Origin: Youngiibacter fragilis 232.1
Lineage (GTDB): Bacteria > Bacillota > Clostridia > Clostridiales > Clostridiaceae
Assembly (NCBI RefSeq): GCF_000495435.3
Contig: NZ_AXUN02000183.1
Span: forward strand, 1-64,000
Reading direction: 5' to 3'
DNA length: 64,000 nt
A model generated the notes under the pieces. The model did not search any database and was not told the origin of the DNA. It saw only the letters and a list, made by a program, of their open reading frames with translations. This document shows positions 7,918 through 16,561 of the stretch, one piece after another. Both the position numbers and the translations under genes were made by a program. Positions within the stretch are counted from its first letter, which is position 1, and each line of letters begins with the position of its first letter.

Positions 7918-9414
7918 TTAGATTATTTTGCTAAGGTCATATTCCTTGAATATTTGAAGTACCTTGTCCATCTCCTTATACATTATCGTATCATTTTCGA
8001 TGAACGGCACAGATTCCCTTATTAGTCTGTATGCTTCCCCTGTTCCACTCCCAAGGGTTAATTCACCTGGCCTGAAGTCTATGGCCTGGCAGGCTGTAAA
8101 GGCCTCCATTGAAATCACCCTTGTCGTATTCCTCACGATCTCCCTGTATTTCCTTGCTGCAAAATTCCCCATGGATACATGGTCTTCCTGGTTTGCAGAG
8201 GAAGGTATCGAATCAACCGATGCAGGATGTGCAAGGGTCTTGTTCTCTGAAACGAGTGAGGCGGCTGAATACTGCACTATCATGAAGCCAGAGTTTAATC
8301 CTCCCATATTCGAAAGGAATGGTGGCAGTCCGCTCAGCTGGTGGTTCACAAGCCTCTCCAGCCTTCTTTCGGATATTGAGGCAAGCTCGCTTACTGCAAT
8401 TGACAGGAAATCAAAGACAAGAGCCATGGGTTCTCCATGAAAGTTCCCTCCTGAATAGATCTCAGTGTCTGAGAGTACTATGGGATTGTCAGTCACCGCA
8501 TTCATCTCGATTTCCACCTTTTCCCTGGCGTAGTCCAGAGTATCCTTTACGGCGCCATGCACCTGAGGAATGCAGCGGATCGAATATGCATCCTGAACCC
8601 TTATTTCATTCTGGACAGTGGTGAACCCGCTTCCCCTTACAAGCCTCAGCATGATATCAGATGTTTCCATCTGTCCCTTGTGTCCCCTTGAGCTGTGAAG
8701 CCTCGGGTCATATGCTGTCGTGATTCCACGAAGGGCTTCCATCGTCAGCGCCCCAGATAGGTTTGCCAGGTAGTATGCCCTGAATGAATCTGCAAGAGCA
8801 AGCGCCCCTATGGCTGTCAGTGCCTGTGTCCCGTTGATCAGGGCAAGCCCTTCCTTTTCCTCCAGGACCACGGCTTCGAGCCCGGCTTTTGAAAGCACTT
8901 CAGCCGAAGGCATTATGATACCGCCGTATTCCACTTCACCTTCGCCGATCATAGCAAGCGCCATATGGGCCAGTGGTGCAAGGTCACCTGATGCCCCCAG
9001 CGAACCTTTTTCCGGAACTACAGGATGAATCCCCTTATTGAGCATCCTAACAATCATCTCGACTGTCTCGAGCCTAATGCCTGAAAATCCCCTGGCAAGG
9101 GCATTGACCCTAAGTATCATCATGGCCCTTACAGCATCCCTCGACATAGGATTCCCGGTACCGCACGAATGCGATACAATAAGGTTCCTCTGCAGGTCCC
9201 TTAGCTTATCCTTGCTTATCTTGATTTCCGAGAAATCACCAAAGCCAGTATTTACGCCATATACAGGCTGTGATCCTGATGCAGCCTTTTCCAGCCGTCT
9301 TCTGGATTCACGTATGCTGAACCTTGCAGCATCTGAAAGTTCTACCGATTCGTTTCCTCTGGCTACCCTTTCAAGCTCTTCGAGTGTAATGGAGCTGCCA
9401 CCGAGAATGACCAT
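7918..9414 (-). CDS. hutH: Histidine ammonia-lyase
   Basis: 498 aa aromatic amino acid lyase. It removes ammonia from histidine to give urocanate. The Ala-Ser-Gly triad that cyclises to the MIO cofactor lies in GSLGASGDLAPLAHMAL (near residue 140), and the SH pair in LIVSHSCGTG near residue 80 is the histidase-type selectivity position, against tyrosine or phenylalanine lyases. The start at 9414 has GGAGGCG upstream; the frame runs 12 codons further. First gene of hutH-fchA. hutU and hutI are not next to it, so the rest of the pathway must be elsewhere or absent. Confidence 0.95.
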   Translation of the reverse strand: MVILGGSSITLEELERVARGNESVELSDAARFSIRESRRRLEKAASGSQPVYGVNTGFGDFSEIKISKDKLRDLQRNLIVSHSCGTGNPMSRDAVRAMMILRVNALARGFSGIRLETVEMIVRMLNKGIHPVVPEKGSLGASGDLAPLAHMALAMIGEGEVEYGGIIMPSAEVLSKAGLEAVVLEEKEGLALINGTQALTAIGALALADSFRAYYLANLSGALTMEALRGITTAYDPRLHSSRGHKGQMETSDIMLRLVRGSGFTTVQNEIRVQDAYSIRCIPQVHGAVKDTLDYAREKVEIEMNAVTDNPIVLSDTEIYSGGNFHGEPMALVFDFLSIAVSELASISERRLERLVNHQLSGLPPFLSNMGGLNSGFMIVQYSAASLVSENKTLAHPASVDSIPSSANQEDHVSMGNFAARKYREIVRNTTRVISMEAFTACQAIDFRPGELTLGSGTGEAYRLIRESVPFIENDTIMYKEMDKVLQIFKEYDLSKII

Positions 9415-9474
9415 GTTACGCCTCCTGCAACAGAAAATGCAATTGCTCACGGAATGACGAAGTCTTCCAATCTC

Positions 9475-9503
9475 AGTATAATTGAAAACGTTGCGATATT
9501 AAA
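9475..9503 (-). promoter_or_regulatory. hutH promoter with possible cre site
   Basis: Minus-strand -35 TTTAAT (9503-9498), 17-nt spacer, -10 TATACT (9480-9475). The spacer contains TGAAAACGTTGCGA (9483-9496 on plus), which fits the CcpA cre consensus TGWNANCGNTNWCA at all but two positions. A cre here would repress histidine use when sugar is present, as known for hut in Bacillus. Promoter moderate, cre tentative. Confidence 0.45.
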
Positions 9504-9534
9504 GGGAAAAGACGTATCTTGAGATTACGCTGCC

Positions 9535-10917
9535 TCAGATGTCGATAGTTATGTCGAGCCCCTTTTCCCGTGCAATCTCGTAAATGTCAGGCTCCTTTCT
9601 CACTCCACCGGCTTTCTCCTTCATGAACATTATCTTCATTGTCAGAAGGATTATCTTGATATCCCTTAAGAGGCTGTATTCCTTGATATATAGAAGGTCG
9701 TATCTGGCCTTATCCTCCGGGCTTGAAGCATAACTTCCATAGACCTGAGCATACCCTGTGAGCCCGGCCTTGACGACTGTCCTGTACTTGTAGTCCGGAA
9801 TCTTCCCTGAATATTCCTCGAAGAAGCTTTGCCTTTCCGGCCTCGGTCCTACTATGGACATTTCACCCTTAAGGACATTTAGGAGCTGGGGAATCTCATC
9901 AAGCCTTGAAGCCCTGAGCCTTCTCCCTACTGGAGTGATCCTCCCATCCTCGTATTCAGCAAGCGAAGGTCCTGTTTCCTTTTCTGCATCCATCACCATG
10001 GACCTGAGCTTGCAGATCCTGAATATCCTGTTTCCTCTTGTCAGCCTCTCCTGTGTATAGAATACCGGACCTCCATCATATGCCTTTATTTTCCATGCTG
10101 CGACAGCAACAACCGGTGACAGGAGGATAAGGCCTGTTACAGAGAACACCAGGTCCAGCATCCTCTTCAGTATCCTCTGTTCAATAGTCAGCTCCAGCAT
10201 CCTGAGCTTTATGAGCGGCTTGTCGGATGCCCTTTCAAAGTGCGCCCTGAGGATATTGATCTCATAGTTGCCAGGGACTACATATACGCTTTTCTTCATG
10301 CTCATCAGCATATCTATCAGACTTGACTTCTCTTTCCCTTCAATTTCATCAGACAGGAATATCACTTCATTTTCCTCGATATATTTTCCGAGATCTCCGC
10401 TTCTCCAGTCTGAAACAGCCCTGACATTGTAGAGCCTTGACATTCCTTCAATTGCCTTCACGGCTATCCTTCCTGCATCCCTCCCGCCGATGACAAGAAG
10501 GTCCTTCCTCCCATGCTCTGAAATCAGCAGCCAGTATGCCGCGGTCCTCCAGATCGAAATCAGGATAAATGATATGACGAATCCTGAAGCGAATATGTAC
10601 TTTGGATAAGCAAGGTCGACCATAAATCTTGAAATCAGGAAGACAAGGGCTGAAAGCGTACCTGTCGTAAGGAACACAGAGTATATCACCTCACCTAAAT
10701 CCAGCCTTATTGTCTTCCATAAGCCGTAGGATGTCATGAGGAATATGTAGAGAAGGACCATTACCGGAACAGATTCCACGAACGGAGCCCATACCAGCGA
10801 GTTGGTTGAGGTTCCGTAAACAAGAAAATAGGAAATGTCATAGGCGATGATCATAAGCATTATGTCAACAGCGAGAACCATAAGGTCACCCAGGTCAGTC
10901 CGCACTCTTTTCCCCAT
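9535..10917 (-). CDS. Undecaprenyl-phosphate sugar phosphotransferase (WbaP/CpsE type)
   Basis: 460 aa membrane protein that would start exopolysaccharide or wall-glycan synthesis by loading a sugar-1-phosphate onto undecaprenyl phosphate. Four to five membrane segments fill residues 10-135, a CoA-binding-like segment with DLLVIGGRDAGR follows near residue 140, then a fifth hydrophobic hairpin (FSVTGLILLSPVVAVAAW) and the catalytic bacterial sugar transferase domain with YTQERL, KLRSMVMDAE, DEIPQLLNVLKGEMSIVGPRPE and AGLTGYAQVYG. GAGGAGGG precedes the start. It is a lone gene here, without glycosyltransferases beside it, so the sugar is unknown. Confidence 0.93.
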   Translation of the reverse strand: MGKRVRTDLGDLMVLAVDIMLMIIAYDISYFLVYGTSTNSLVWAPFVESVPVMVLLYIFLMTSYGLWKTIRLDLGEVIYSVFLTTGTLSALVFLISRFMVDLAYPKYIFASGFVISFILISIWRTAAYWLLISEHGRKDLLVIGGRDAGRIAVKAIEGMSRLYNVRAVSDWRSGDLGKYIEENEVIFLSDEIEGKEKSSLIDMLMSMKKSVYVVPGNYEINILRAHFERASDKPLIKLRMLELTIEQRILKRMLDLVFSVTGLILLSPVVAVAAWKIKAYDGGPVFYTQERLTRGNRIFRICKLRSMVMDAEKETGPSLAEYEDGRITPVGRRLRASRLDEIPQLLNVLKGEMSIVGPRPERQSFFEEYSGKIPDYKYRTVVKAGLTGYAQVYGSYASSPEDKARYDLLYIKEYSLLRDIKIILLTMKIMFMKEKAGGVRKEPDIYEIAREKGLDITIDI

Positions 10918-10935
10918 TTCCTACCCTCCTCTTTT

Positions 10936-10965
10936 GGTATACTCCCATTCTAATGCCAACCTCAA
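10936..10965 (-). promoter_or_regulatory. Promoter of the sugar transferase gene
   Basis: Minus-strand -35 TTGAGG (10965-10960), 18-nt spacer, -10 TATACC (10941-10936). The aspS terminator lies immediately upstream, which supports an independent promoter here. Start of transcription would be very close to the ribosome binding site. Confidence 0.4.
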
Positions 10966-10991
10966 TGCGCATTCAACCAAGAATGCGAAGA

Positions 10992-11013
10992 AAGCCGGGA
11001 AATTTCCCGGCTT
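10992..11013 (-). terminator. aspS terminator
   Basis: Perfect palindrome AAGCCGGGA-AATT-TCCCGGCTT, followed on the minus strand by TCTT, 8 nt after the aspS stop. It closes the long recJ-like to aspS operon. Confidence 0.8.
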
Positions 11014-11021
11014 CACATAAC

Positions 11022-12803
11022 TTATTGCTGTTTTTCAACTGATATTCCAAGGTCAGAAAGCTGCATCTCCTCTACCTTGTCAGGTGCCTCAGTCATCGGA
11101 TCGAAGGCATTCTGGTTTTTAGGGAACGCAATGACATCCTTGATGTTGTCGGTCCCGGCAAGGAACATTACCAGCCTGTCCATTCCAAAGGCGAGTCCGC
11201 CATGTGGAGGAGGACCATACTTGAACGCCTCAAGAAGGAATCCGAATCTTTCCCAGGCTTCCTCCTCGGAAAAACCAAGAAGCCCGAATATCTTAGCCTG
11301 AAGGCTGGTGTCGTGGATCCTTATGCTGCCTCCGCCAAGCTCCTCACCGTTCAGGACCATGTCGTATGCCTTTGCCCTTGCCTTGCCAGGTTCTGTCTCA
11401 AGAAGCTCCAGGTCTTCCTCCATGGGGCTAGTGAAAGGATGGTGGAGTGCCACGTATCTGCCGGCCTCCTCATCCCTTTCAAGCAGAGGGAACTCGGTTA
11501 CCCAGGCAAATCTGAACCTCTCGCTGCCATCAAGCATTCCGGTCTTCTTCGCAAGCTCGAGCCTCAGTGCTCCAAGGCTCTGGAATACGACTTCGTTCCT
11601 GTCAGCAACGATGAGCACCAAGTCTCCATCCGCAGCTTCCATTCTGGATATTATTGCGGACATGGTTTCGTCGCTCAGGAACTTAGCTATCGGTGACTTT
11701 ATTTCCCCATCCTTCAGGATGATATATGCCAGTCCCTTTGCCTTGTAGGTCTTAACAAATTCGCCAAGCCTGTCAATGTCCTTCCTGCCCATTGAAGCTC
11801 CGCCCTTGAGGCATAAAGCCCTTACAGAACCTCCAGCTTCTATGGCATCATTGAAGACCTTGAATCCTGTACCTCCGGCTGCGTCAGTAAGGTCAGAGAT
11901 CTCCATTCCAAACCTCAGGTCAGGCTTGTCGGAACCATATCTGTCCATGGCTTCCCTGTATGTTATCCGCTGGAATGGTATTTCAACATCAACGTCTAGG
12001 ACATCCTTGAATACCTTTTTGACCAGCCTTTCATTCAGGTCGATTATGTCATCGATCTGGATGAAGCTCATCTCCATGTCTATCTGGGTGAACTCAGGCT
12101 GCCTGTTTGCCCTCAGGTCCTCGTCCCTGAAGCATTTGGCTATCTGGAAGTACTTGTCAAATCCAGACACCATTAGAAGCTGCTTGAAAAGCTGAGGGGA
12201 TTGAGGAAGAGCATAGAACTTGCCCTTGTAGTTCCTTGACGGTACAAGATAGTCCCTTGCGCCTTCAGGTGTGCTCTTTGTCAGTATCGGTGTCTCAACC
12301 TCAAGGAAGCCCTCCTGGTCCATGAACGCCCTCACTGACATGTAAGCCTTGCTCCTCAGCTTGAATATCCTCTGCATGTCAGGTCTCCTCAGGTCAAGAT
12401 ACCTGTATTTCAGCCTGATGTTCTCCGATGCATCAAGGTTCTCCTTTATCATGATCGGCGGAGTCTCAGCCTCTGACAGGATCTTAAGCTCACTTCCTAT
12501 CAGCTCTACCCTGCCTGTAGGCATTGATTCGTTGACTGATTCTCTCGTCCTTACTATTCCCTTTACAGCTACAACATACTCGCTCCTGAGCGTATCAGCC
12601 TTATCGTAAGCCTCCTTGGATGCATCCTCGGTAAACACTACCTGAAGTATGCCTTCACGGTCCCTGAGGTCGCAGAAGATCAGCGATCCAAGGTTCCTTT
12701 TCTTGGCAACCCAGCCCATAACGGTTATCTCTTCGCCTACCTGCTCTTCCCTGACGAGACCGAGCATGTGGGTTCTTTTAAAATTTCCAAGCATTTCTCC
12801 CAT
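11022..12803 (-). CDS. aspS: Aspartyl-tRNA synthetase
   Basis: 593 aa class II synthetase of the bacterial type with the GAD insert. An N-terminal OB fold for the anticodon comes first (VGEEITVMGWVAKKRNLGSLIF), then motif 2 with FRDEDLRANRQPEFTQID, the GAD domain (about residues 290-420) and motif 3 GLAFGMDRLVM near the C-terminus. Start at 12803 picked because TAGGAG lies 8 nt upstream; a GTG three codons earlier would overlap that site. Follows hisS by 11 nt. Whether it is Asp-specific or also charges tRNA-Asn was not resolved. Confidence 0.96.
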   Translation of the reverse strand: MGEMLGNFKRTHMLGLVREEQVGEEITVMGWVAKKRNLGSLIFCDLRDREGILQVVFTEDASKEAYDKADTLRSEYVVAVKGIVRTRESVNESMPTGRVELIGSELKILSEAETPPIMIKENLDASENIRLKYRYLDLRRPDMQRIFKLRSKAYMSVRAFMDQEGFLEVETPILTKSTPEGARDYLVPSRNYKGKFYALPQSPQLFKQLLMVSGFDKYFQIAKCFRDEDLRANRQPEFTQIDMEMSFIQIDDIIDLNERLVKKVFKDVLDVDVEIPFQRITYREAMDRYGSDKPDLRFGMEISDLTDAAGGTGFKVFNDAIEAGGSVRALCLKGGASMGRKDIDRLGEFVKTYKAKGLAYIILKDGEIKSPIAKFLSDETMSAIISRMEAADGDLVLIVADRNEVVFQSLGALRLELAKKTGMLDGSERFRFAWVTEFPLLERDEEAGRYVALHHPFTSPMEEDLELLETEPGKARAKAYDMVLNGEELGGGSIRIHDTSLQAKIFGLLGFSEEEAWERFGFLLEAFKYGPPPHGGLAFGMDRLVMFLAGTDNIKDVIAFPKNQNAFDPMTEAPDKVEEMQLSDLGISVEKQQ

Positions 12804-12814
12804 TGCGATCACTC

Positions 12815-14059
12815 CTATAGTATTGCGTTCTTTATGCTTTCTGCATCAAGCTGGACCTCAGTCTGGGTCCTGTCCCTCATGTTCTTGATCACGGCTGAGC
12901 CCTTTGAAAGCTCGTCACCGCCCAAAATCATGGTATTCCTTGCTCCGACCTTGTCAGCGTACTTCATCTGAGCTTTCAGGCTTCTTCCCATATGGTCGGA
13001 ATCCACCTTCACCCCAAGCATCCTCAGGCTGTTCGCAAGAGCTGCGGCCCTAAGTGCGGAATCCTCTCCCATGGTACACAGGTACAGGTCGTACCTGTCC
13101 GGCTCTTCAATCGATATGCCTTCGCTCTCCAGTGTCAGCAGCAGCCTCTCAAGCCCCAGGCCAAAACCTACCGCCGGCATCTTGGGTCCTCCGATACCCT
13201 CTATGAGGTAATCGTACCTTCCTCCCCCGCATACTGTTATCTCGTCATTCACTATTTCAAACACTGTTTTCGAATAGTAGTCAAGTCCTCTGACTATCTT
13301 GGGGTCCACCTCATACTGTATTCCCATGGCATCCAGATACTTCTTCAGTGAAGTGAAATGAGCATCACACTCTTCACAGATGTGGTCAAGCATAAGAGGA
13401 GCGTCATGTATCAGCCTCTGGCAGCTCTCTACCTTGCAGTCAAGTATCCTCATGGGATTCTTATCATACCGTTCCTTGCAGGTTGCGCAAAGCCCTTCAT
13501 ATTTAGGGGTAAGGTAATCCTTAAGTATGGTATTGTATTCATTCCTGCAGCCAGGGTGCCCTATGGAGTTGATCTTCAGCCTAAGCCCCTTGACTCCGAA
13601 CTCGCTGAAGGACCTCATGGCAAGGGATATTACCTCAGCATCCACTGAAGCGCTTCCGGCGCCAAAAACCTCCACACCGAACTGATGGTGTTCCCTGAGC
13701 CTTCCCTTCTGAACATTTTCATACCTGAAAACAGGAGTGAAATAATATAGCTTGGTAGGCTGAGCCTCATTGTAAAGCGAAGACTCAACAAACGCCCTTA
13801 CAGCAGGTGCAGTACCTTCAGCTTTAAGGGTTATGCTTCTTCCTCCCTTGTCATTGAAGGTATACATCTCCTTCTGGACCACATCTGTCGTTTCTCCGAC
13901 TCCTCTTAAAAAAAGCTCCGTAGCCTCAAAAATAGGTGTCCTGATTTCCCTGAAACCATATTCGTCAGCAATTTTCCTGAATTTGTCCTCTACATAATGC
14001 CATTTGTAGGCATCCTGCGGAAGCATGTCCTTTGTGCCTTTCTGAGCCTGTATCGCCAT
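12815..14059 (-). CDS. hisS: Histidyl-tRNA synthetase
   Basis: 414 aa class II synthetase. Visible parts: N-terminal [14 protein letters not shown], motif 2 [20 protein letters not shown], the histidine-binding loop [14 protein letters not shown], motif 3 [12 protein letters not shown] and a C-terminal anticodon-binding domain ending in the HisRS-specific part. AAGGAGG precedes the ATG at 14059. It lies 10 nt behind hemZ and directly before aspS; hisS-aspS pairs are standard in Firmicutes. I found no T-box leader, which fits a position deep inside an operon. Confidence 0.96.
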   Translation of the reverse strand: MAIQAQKGTKDMLPQDAYKWHYVEDKFRKIADEYGFREIRTPIFEATELFLRGVGETTDVVQKEMYTFNDKGGRSITLKAEGTAPAVRAFVESSLYNEAQPTKLYYFTPVFRYENVQKGRLREHHQFGVEVFGAGSASVDAEVISLAMRSFSEFGVKGLRLKINSIGHPGCRNEYNTILKDYLTPKYEGLCATCKERYDKNPMRILDCKVESCQRLIHDAPLMLDHICEECDAHFTSLKKYLDAMGIQYEVDPKIVRGLDYYSKTVFEIVNDEITVCGGGRYDYLIEGIGGPKMPAVGFGLGLERLLLTLESEGISIEEPDRYDLYLCTMGEDSALRAAALANSLRMLGVKVDSDHMGRSLKAQMKYADKVGARNTMILGGDELSKGSAVIKNMRDRTQTEVQLDAESIKNAIL

Positions 14060-14069
14060 TTTGTCCTCC

Positions 14070-15494
14070 TTAGGTTTCAAGGAACCTGATCTTTTTATCC
14101 ATCAGTTCATCGTGCCTTCGCACATACTCCCTGACATCCTTGAAATTGGCAAATCGTTCTATCTTACCGTTTCCAACTTTTTTCGATATGCCATCAGCTC
14201 CGATGGCTATTATGCTTTCAACGTCCTCGATCATGAGGATGTTGTAGAGATTTTCCCTGCCTTCCTTTGCAAAGCCGACATTTTCATGGCTGCCTGCAAT
14301 GTTCTTCTGACGGTACATGTAGTACGGAAGAAGTCCAAGGTCCTTTGCCGCCATGTGCGCAGCCCTGTACATTTCATTAAGCTCTGACTGTGTCCTCACA
14401 GGGAACCTCCCGGTGGCCACAAATTCCTCATAGAGCCTGGATGCCCTTTTCATGGACAATCCGTGTACAGTCAGGCTTTCAGGTGACAGTTCACTGATCA
14501 CTTCTAGGGTTCTCCTGACCTCATCTATCCCCTCACCGGGAAGACCAATTATGATATCCATGTTGATGTTATCAAAGCCTTCACTTCGTGCCATTTTGAA
14601 AGCCCTCTCGACATCAGCTGAGTCATGGTTACGTCCTATCAGCTTCAACGTCCTGTCATTCATAGTCTGTGGATTAATAGATATCCTGTCAGCTCCGAAT
14701 TCCTTCATGGCCTTTAGCTTATCTGAGGTTATCGAGTCAGCCCTTCCGGCTTCCACTGTGAACTCCCTGACATTCCTGCCTGAAAGGATCTCTTTGCCTA
14801 TGCACTCAATTATCTCCCTGAATTCATGGTCCCCCACTGAAGTAGGGGTTCCACCGCCAAAATAAACAGTTGTGACTGATTTCCCGCTCCTGTCAAGGAA
14901 TTCTGAAACTATACGTATCTCCTTTTTCATGAGCTTAAGGTAGTCCGTGGCGTATTTGTTCCCCCTGTATGGATATGAGGCAAAGGAACAGTATGCGCAC
15001 CTCGTGGGGCAGAAGGGCATGCCAAGATAGATCGAGACGCTGTCCGCAGTATCCAGACCTCCAATAAGCGCCGTCTCCCTCTGTGCGACAAACACCGCAA
15101 GTCCTGCCTTATCACCTGTCGCAAGGTACCTCCCGCTTATTTCTTTTATGGCCTGGTCAGAGTTCATTCCGGCATCCAGCAGCGTCCTTGCCACCTTTGA
15201 CGGTCTTACTCCAACAAGTATCCCCCATGGCAGCTCCTGACCTGTCCGCTCCTTCAGGAGTGTGAACAGTGCCCGTCTCAGGTCATCCTTCTCTCCATAT
15301 CCGTAAAGATGCTCCGCACCAAAGAAAAGGATACGGAGCCTGTCTCTTGATATGCTGATGTCGATATCACTATCTTCATCAACCATCCTTATGTCATCAT
15401 AAGGGTGGTACAGGGATACTATGTGGTAGGCATGATACCCCAGCTCCTCTGGACAGGTTATCTTGATCACGCTGCTGTTATGCGAGGTATCCAT
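14070..15494 (-). CDS. hemZ: Oxygen-independent coproporphyrinogen III oxidase-like radical SAM protein HemZ
   Basis: 474 aa. The radical SAM cluster motif [10 protein letters not shown] sits near residue 175, after a roughly 160-residue N-terminal extension that marks the HemZ group, and [13 protein letters not shown] and [10 protein letters not shown] follow. In Bacillus HemZ acts in anaerobic haem synthesis, but many clostridial copies lie in this conserved aaRS operon without a haem pathway and their role is open. The start overlaps the end of the preceding MBL gene by 17 bp, which suggests coupled translation. A weak GGGAAAG site is upstream. Confidence 0.88.
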   Translation of the reverse strand: MDTSHNSSVIKITCPEELGYHAYHIVSLYHPYDDIRMVDEDSDIDISISRDRLRILFFGAEHLYGYGEKDDLRRALFTLLKERTGQELPWGILVGVRPSKVARTLLDAGMNSDQAIKEISGRYLATGDKAGLAVFVAQRETALIGGLDTADSVSIYLGMPFCPTRCAYCSFASYPYRGNKYATDYLKLMKKEIRIVSEFLDRSGKSVTTVYFGGGTPTSVGDHEFREIIECIGKEILSGRNVREFTVEAGRADSITSDKLKAMKEFGADRISINPQTMNDRTLKLIGRNHDSADVERAFKMARSEGFDNINMDIIIGLPGEGIDEVRRTLEVISELSPESLTVHGLSMKRASRLYEEFVATGRFPVRTQSELNEMYRAAHMAAKDLGLLPYYMYRQKNIAGSHENVGFAKEGRENLYNILMIEDVESIIAIGADGISKKVGNGKIERFANFKDVREYVRRHDELMDKKIRFLET

Positions 15495-16080
15495 TGTACT
15501 TTCTTTCCCTGCCGATTGTAGTTGTCCTGTCGTGCCCAGGAAGTACTATTGTGTCATCAGGAAGCACCAGCAGCTTCGTCTTGATGGATTTTATGAGGTC
15601 ATCGAAGTTTCCTCCAGGAAAATCAGTTCTTCCGATAGATCCTGAAAAGAGTGTATCTCCTGAGAACAGGCTGTTTCCTGCAAGATAGCACATACCGCCT
15701 TTTGTGTGCCCCGGTGTTGCTATGACCTTTATGCCACTTCCGGAAAACTCTACAGTATCACCATCAGACACTATATCCATGTCTGCACTTGAATTTCCGA
15801 ACACCTGTGTATTCATTCCCATGCTTTCCCTGTCCTCAGAGGATATGTATGCCCTTATCCCGAAGTGACTGCAGACGTTATCCAGAGCTGACACATGGTC
15901 TATATGTCCATGTGTGAGGAGAACAAACTTAGGCTTAACCTTCAGTTCCTCTACATATCCGATTATAGCACCCGGCTCTTCGCCCGGGTCCACGATGAAA
16001 CCATCCATGCTTTCATCGTCATAGGCAATATAACAGTTTTCCATGTACATGCCTACTACTATTCTTTTTATGACCAGCAT
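15478..16080 (-). CDS. MBL-fold hydrolase, glyoxalase II-like
   Basis: 200 aa metallo-beta-lactamase fold protein. The metal-binding THGHIDH motif lies near residue 55, the second histidine in TPGHTKGG, the bridging aspartate in FSGDTLF and the last histidine in LPGHDRTTT. Such short proteins are annotated as hydroxyacylglutathione hydrolase-like; the true substrate in clostridia is not known. The ATG at 16080 stands behind AGGAGG; an earlier ATG would overlap that site. It follows dtd by 16 nt and overlaps hemZ. Confidence 0.9.
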   Translation of the reverse strand: MLVIKRIVVGMYMENCYIAYDDESMDGFIVDPGEEPGAIIGYVEELKVKPKFVLLTHGHIDHVSALDNVCSHFGIRAYISSEDRESMGMNTQVFGNSSADMDIVSDGDTVEFSGSGIKVIATPGHTKGGMCYLAGNSLFSGDTLFSGSIGRTDFPGGNFDDLIKSIKTKLLVLPDDTIVLPGHDRTTTIGRERKYNGYLA

Positions 16081-16096
16081 ATATCTCATCCTCCTG

Positions 16097-16546
16097 TCAG
16101 AATTTCTTTTCACTGTCCAGCAGTATGGTTACAGGCCCGTCATTGACAATGGCAACCTCCATCATCGCACCGAATTCCCCTGTCTCAACTCTGAACCCTC
16201 TTGACCTGAGCCTCAAGACAAGGTCCTCATAAAGCGCTTTCGCCTCAGGTCCCTTGGCAGCCCTTATGAAGCCTGGTCTTCTTCCCTTTCTTGCATCTCC
16301 GTACAGTGTAAATTGAGAGACTAAAAGGATTTCGCCTCCCACATCTGCCAAAGGCAGATTCATCTTGCCATCATCATCCTCGAATATCCTTAATCCTGCA
16401 ATCTTATCTTCGATGTAGTTCAGGTCTTCTGATGAGTCTTCCGTTGATATTCCAATCAGCACCATGAAACCCTTCCCGATGCTTCCTGTAACCCTACCCT
16501 CGACCCGTACGCTGGATGAAGTGACCCTCTGTATTACCGCTCTCAT
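16097..16546 (-). CDS. dtd: D-aminoacyl-tRNA deacylase
   Basis: 149 aa, exactly the DTD length. It frees tRNAs from D-amino acids (and glycine from tRNA-Ala). The N-terminal [15 protein letters not shown], the [17 protein letters not shown] catalytic motif and the [11 protein letters not shown] Gly-cisPro-type motif are all present. TGGAG precedes the start. It stands directly behind relA, a conserved pairing in Firmicutes. Confidence 0.97.
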   Translation of the reverse strand: MRAVIQRVTSSSVRVEGRVTGSIGKGFMVLIGISTEDSSEDLNYIEDKIAGLRIFEDDDGKMNLPLADVGGEILLVSQFTLYGDARKGRRPGFIRAAKGPEAKALYEDLVLRLRSRGFRVETGEFGAMMEVAIVNDGPVTILLDSEKKF

Positions 16547-16561
16547 GCAATCAGCTCCATT

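Noticed and set aside
9415-9474. HutP-binding antiterminator in the hutH leader
   Set aside because: The leader is about 60 nt, has no terminator stem and no regular NAG repeats.
12804-14069. T-box leader for hisS or aspS
   Set aside because: Gaps in the operon are about 10 nt; there is no room and no T-box sequence.
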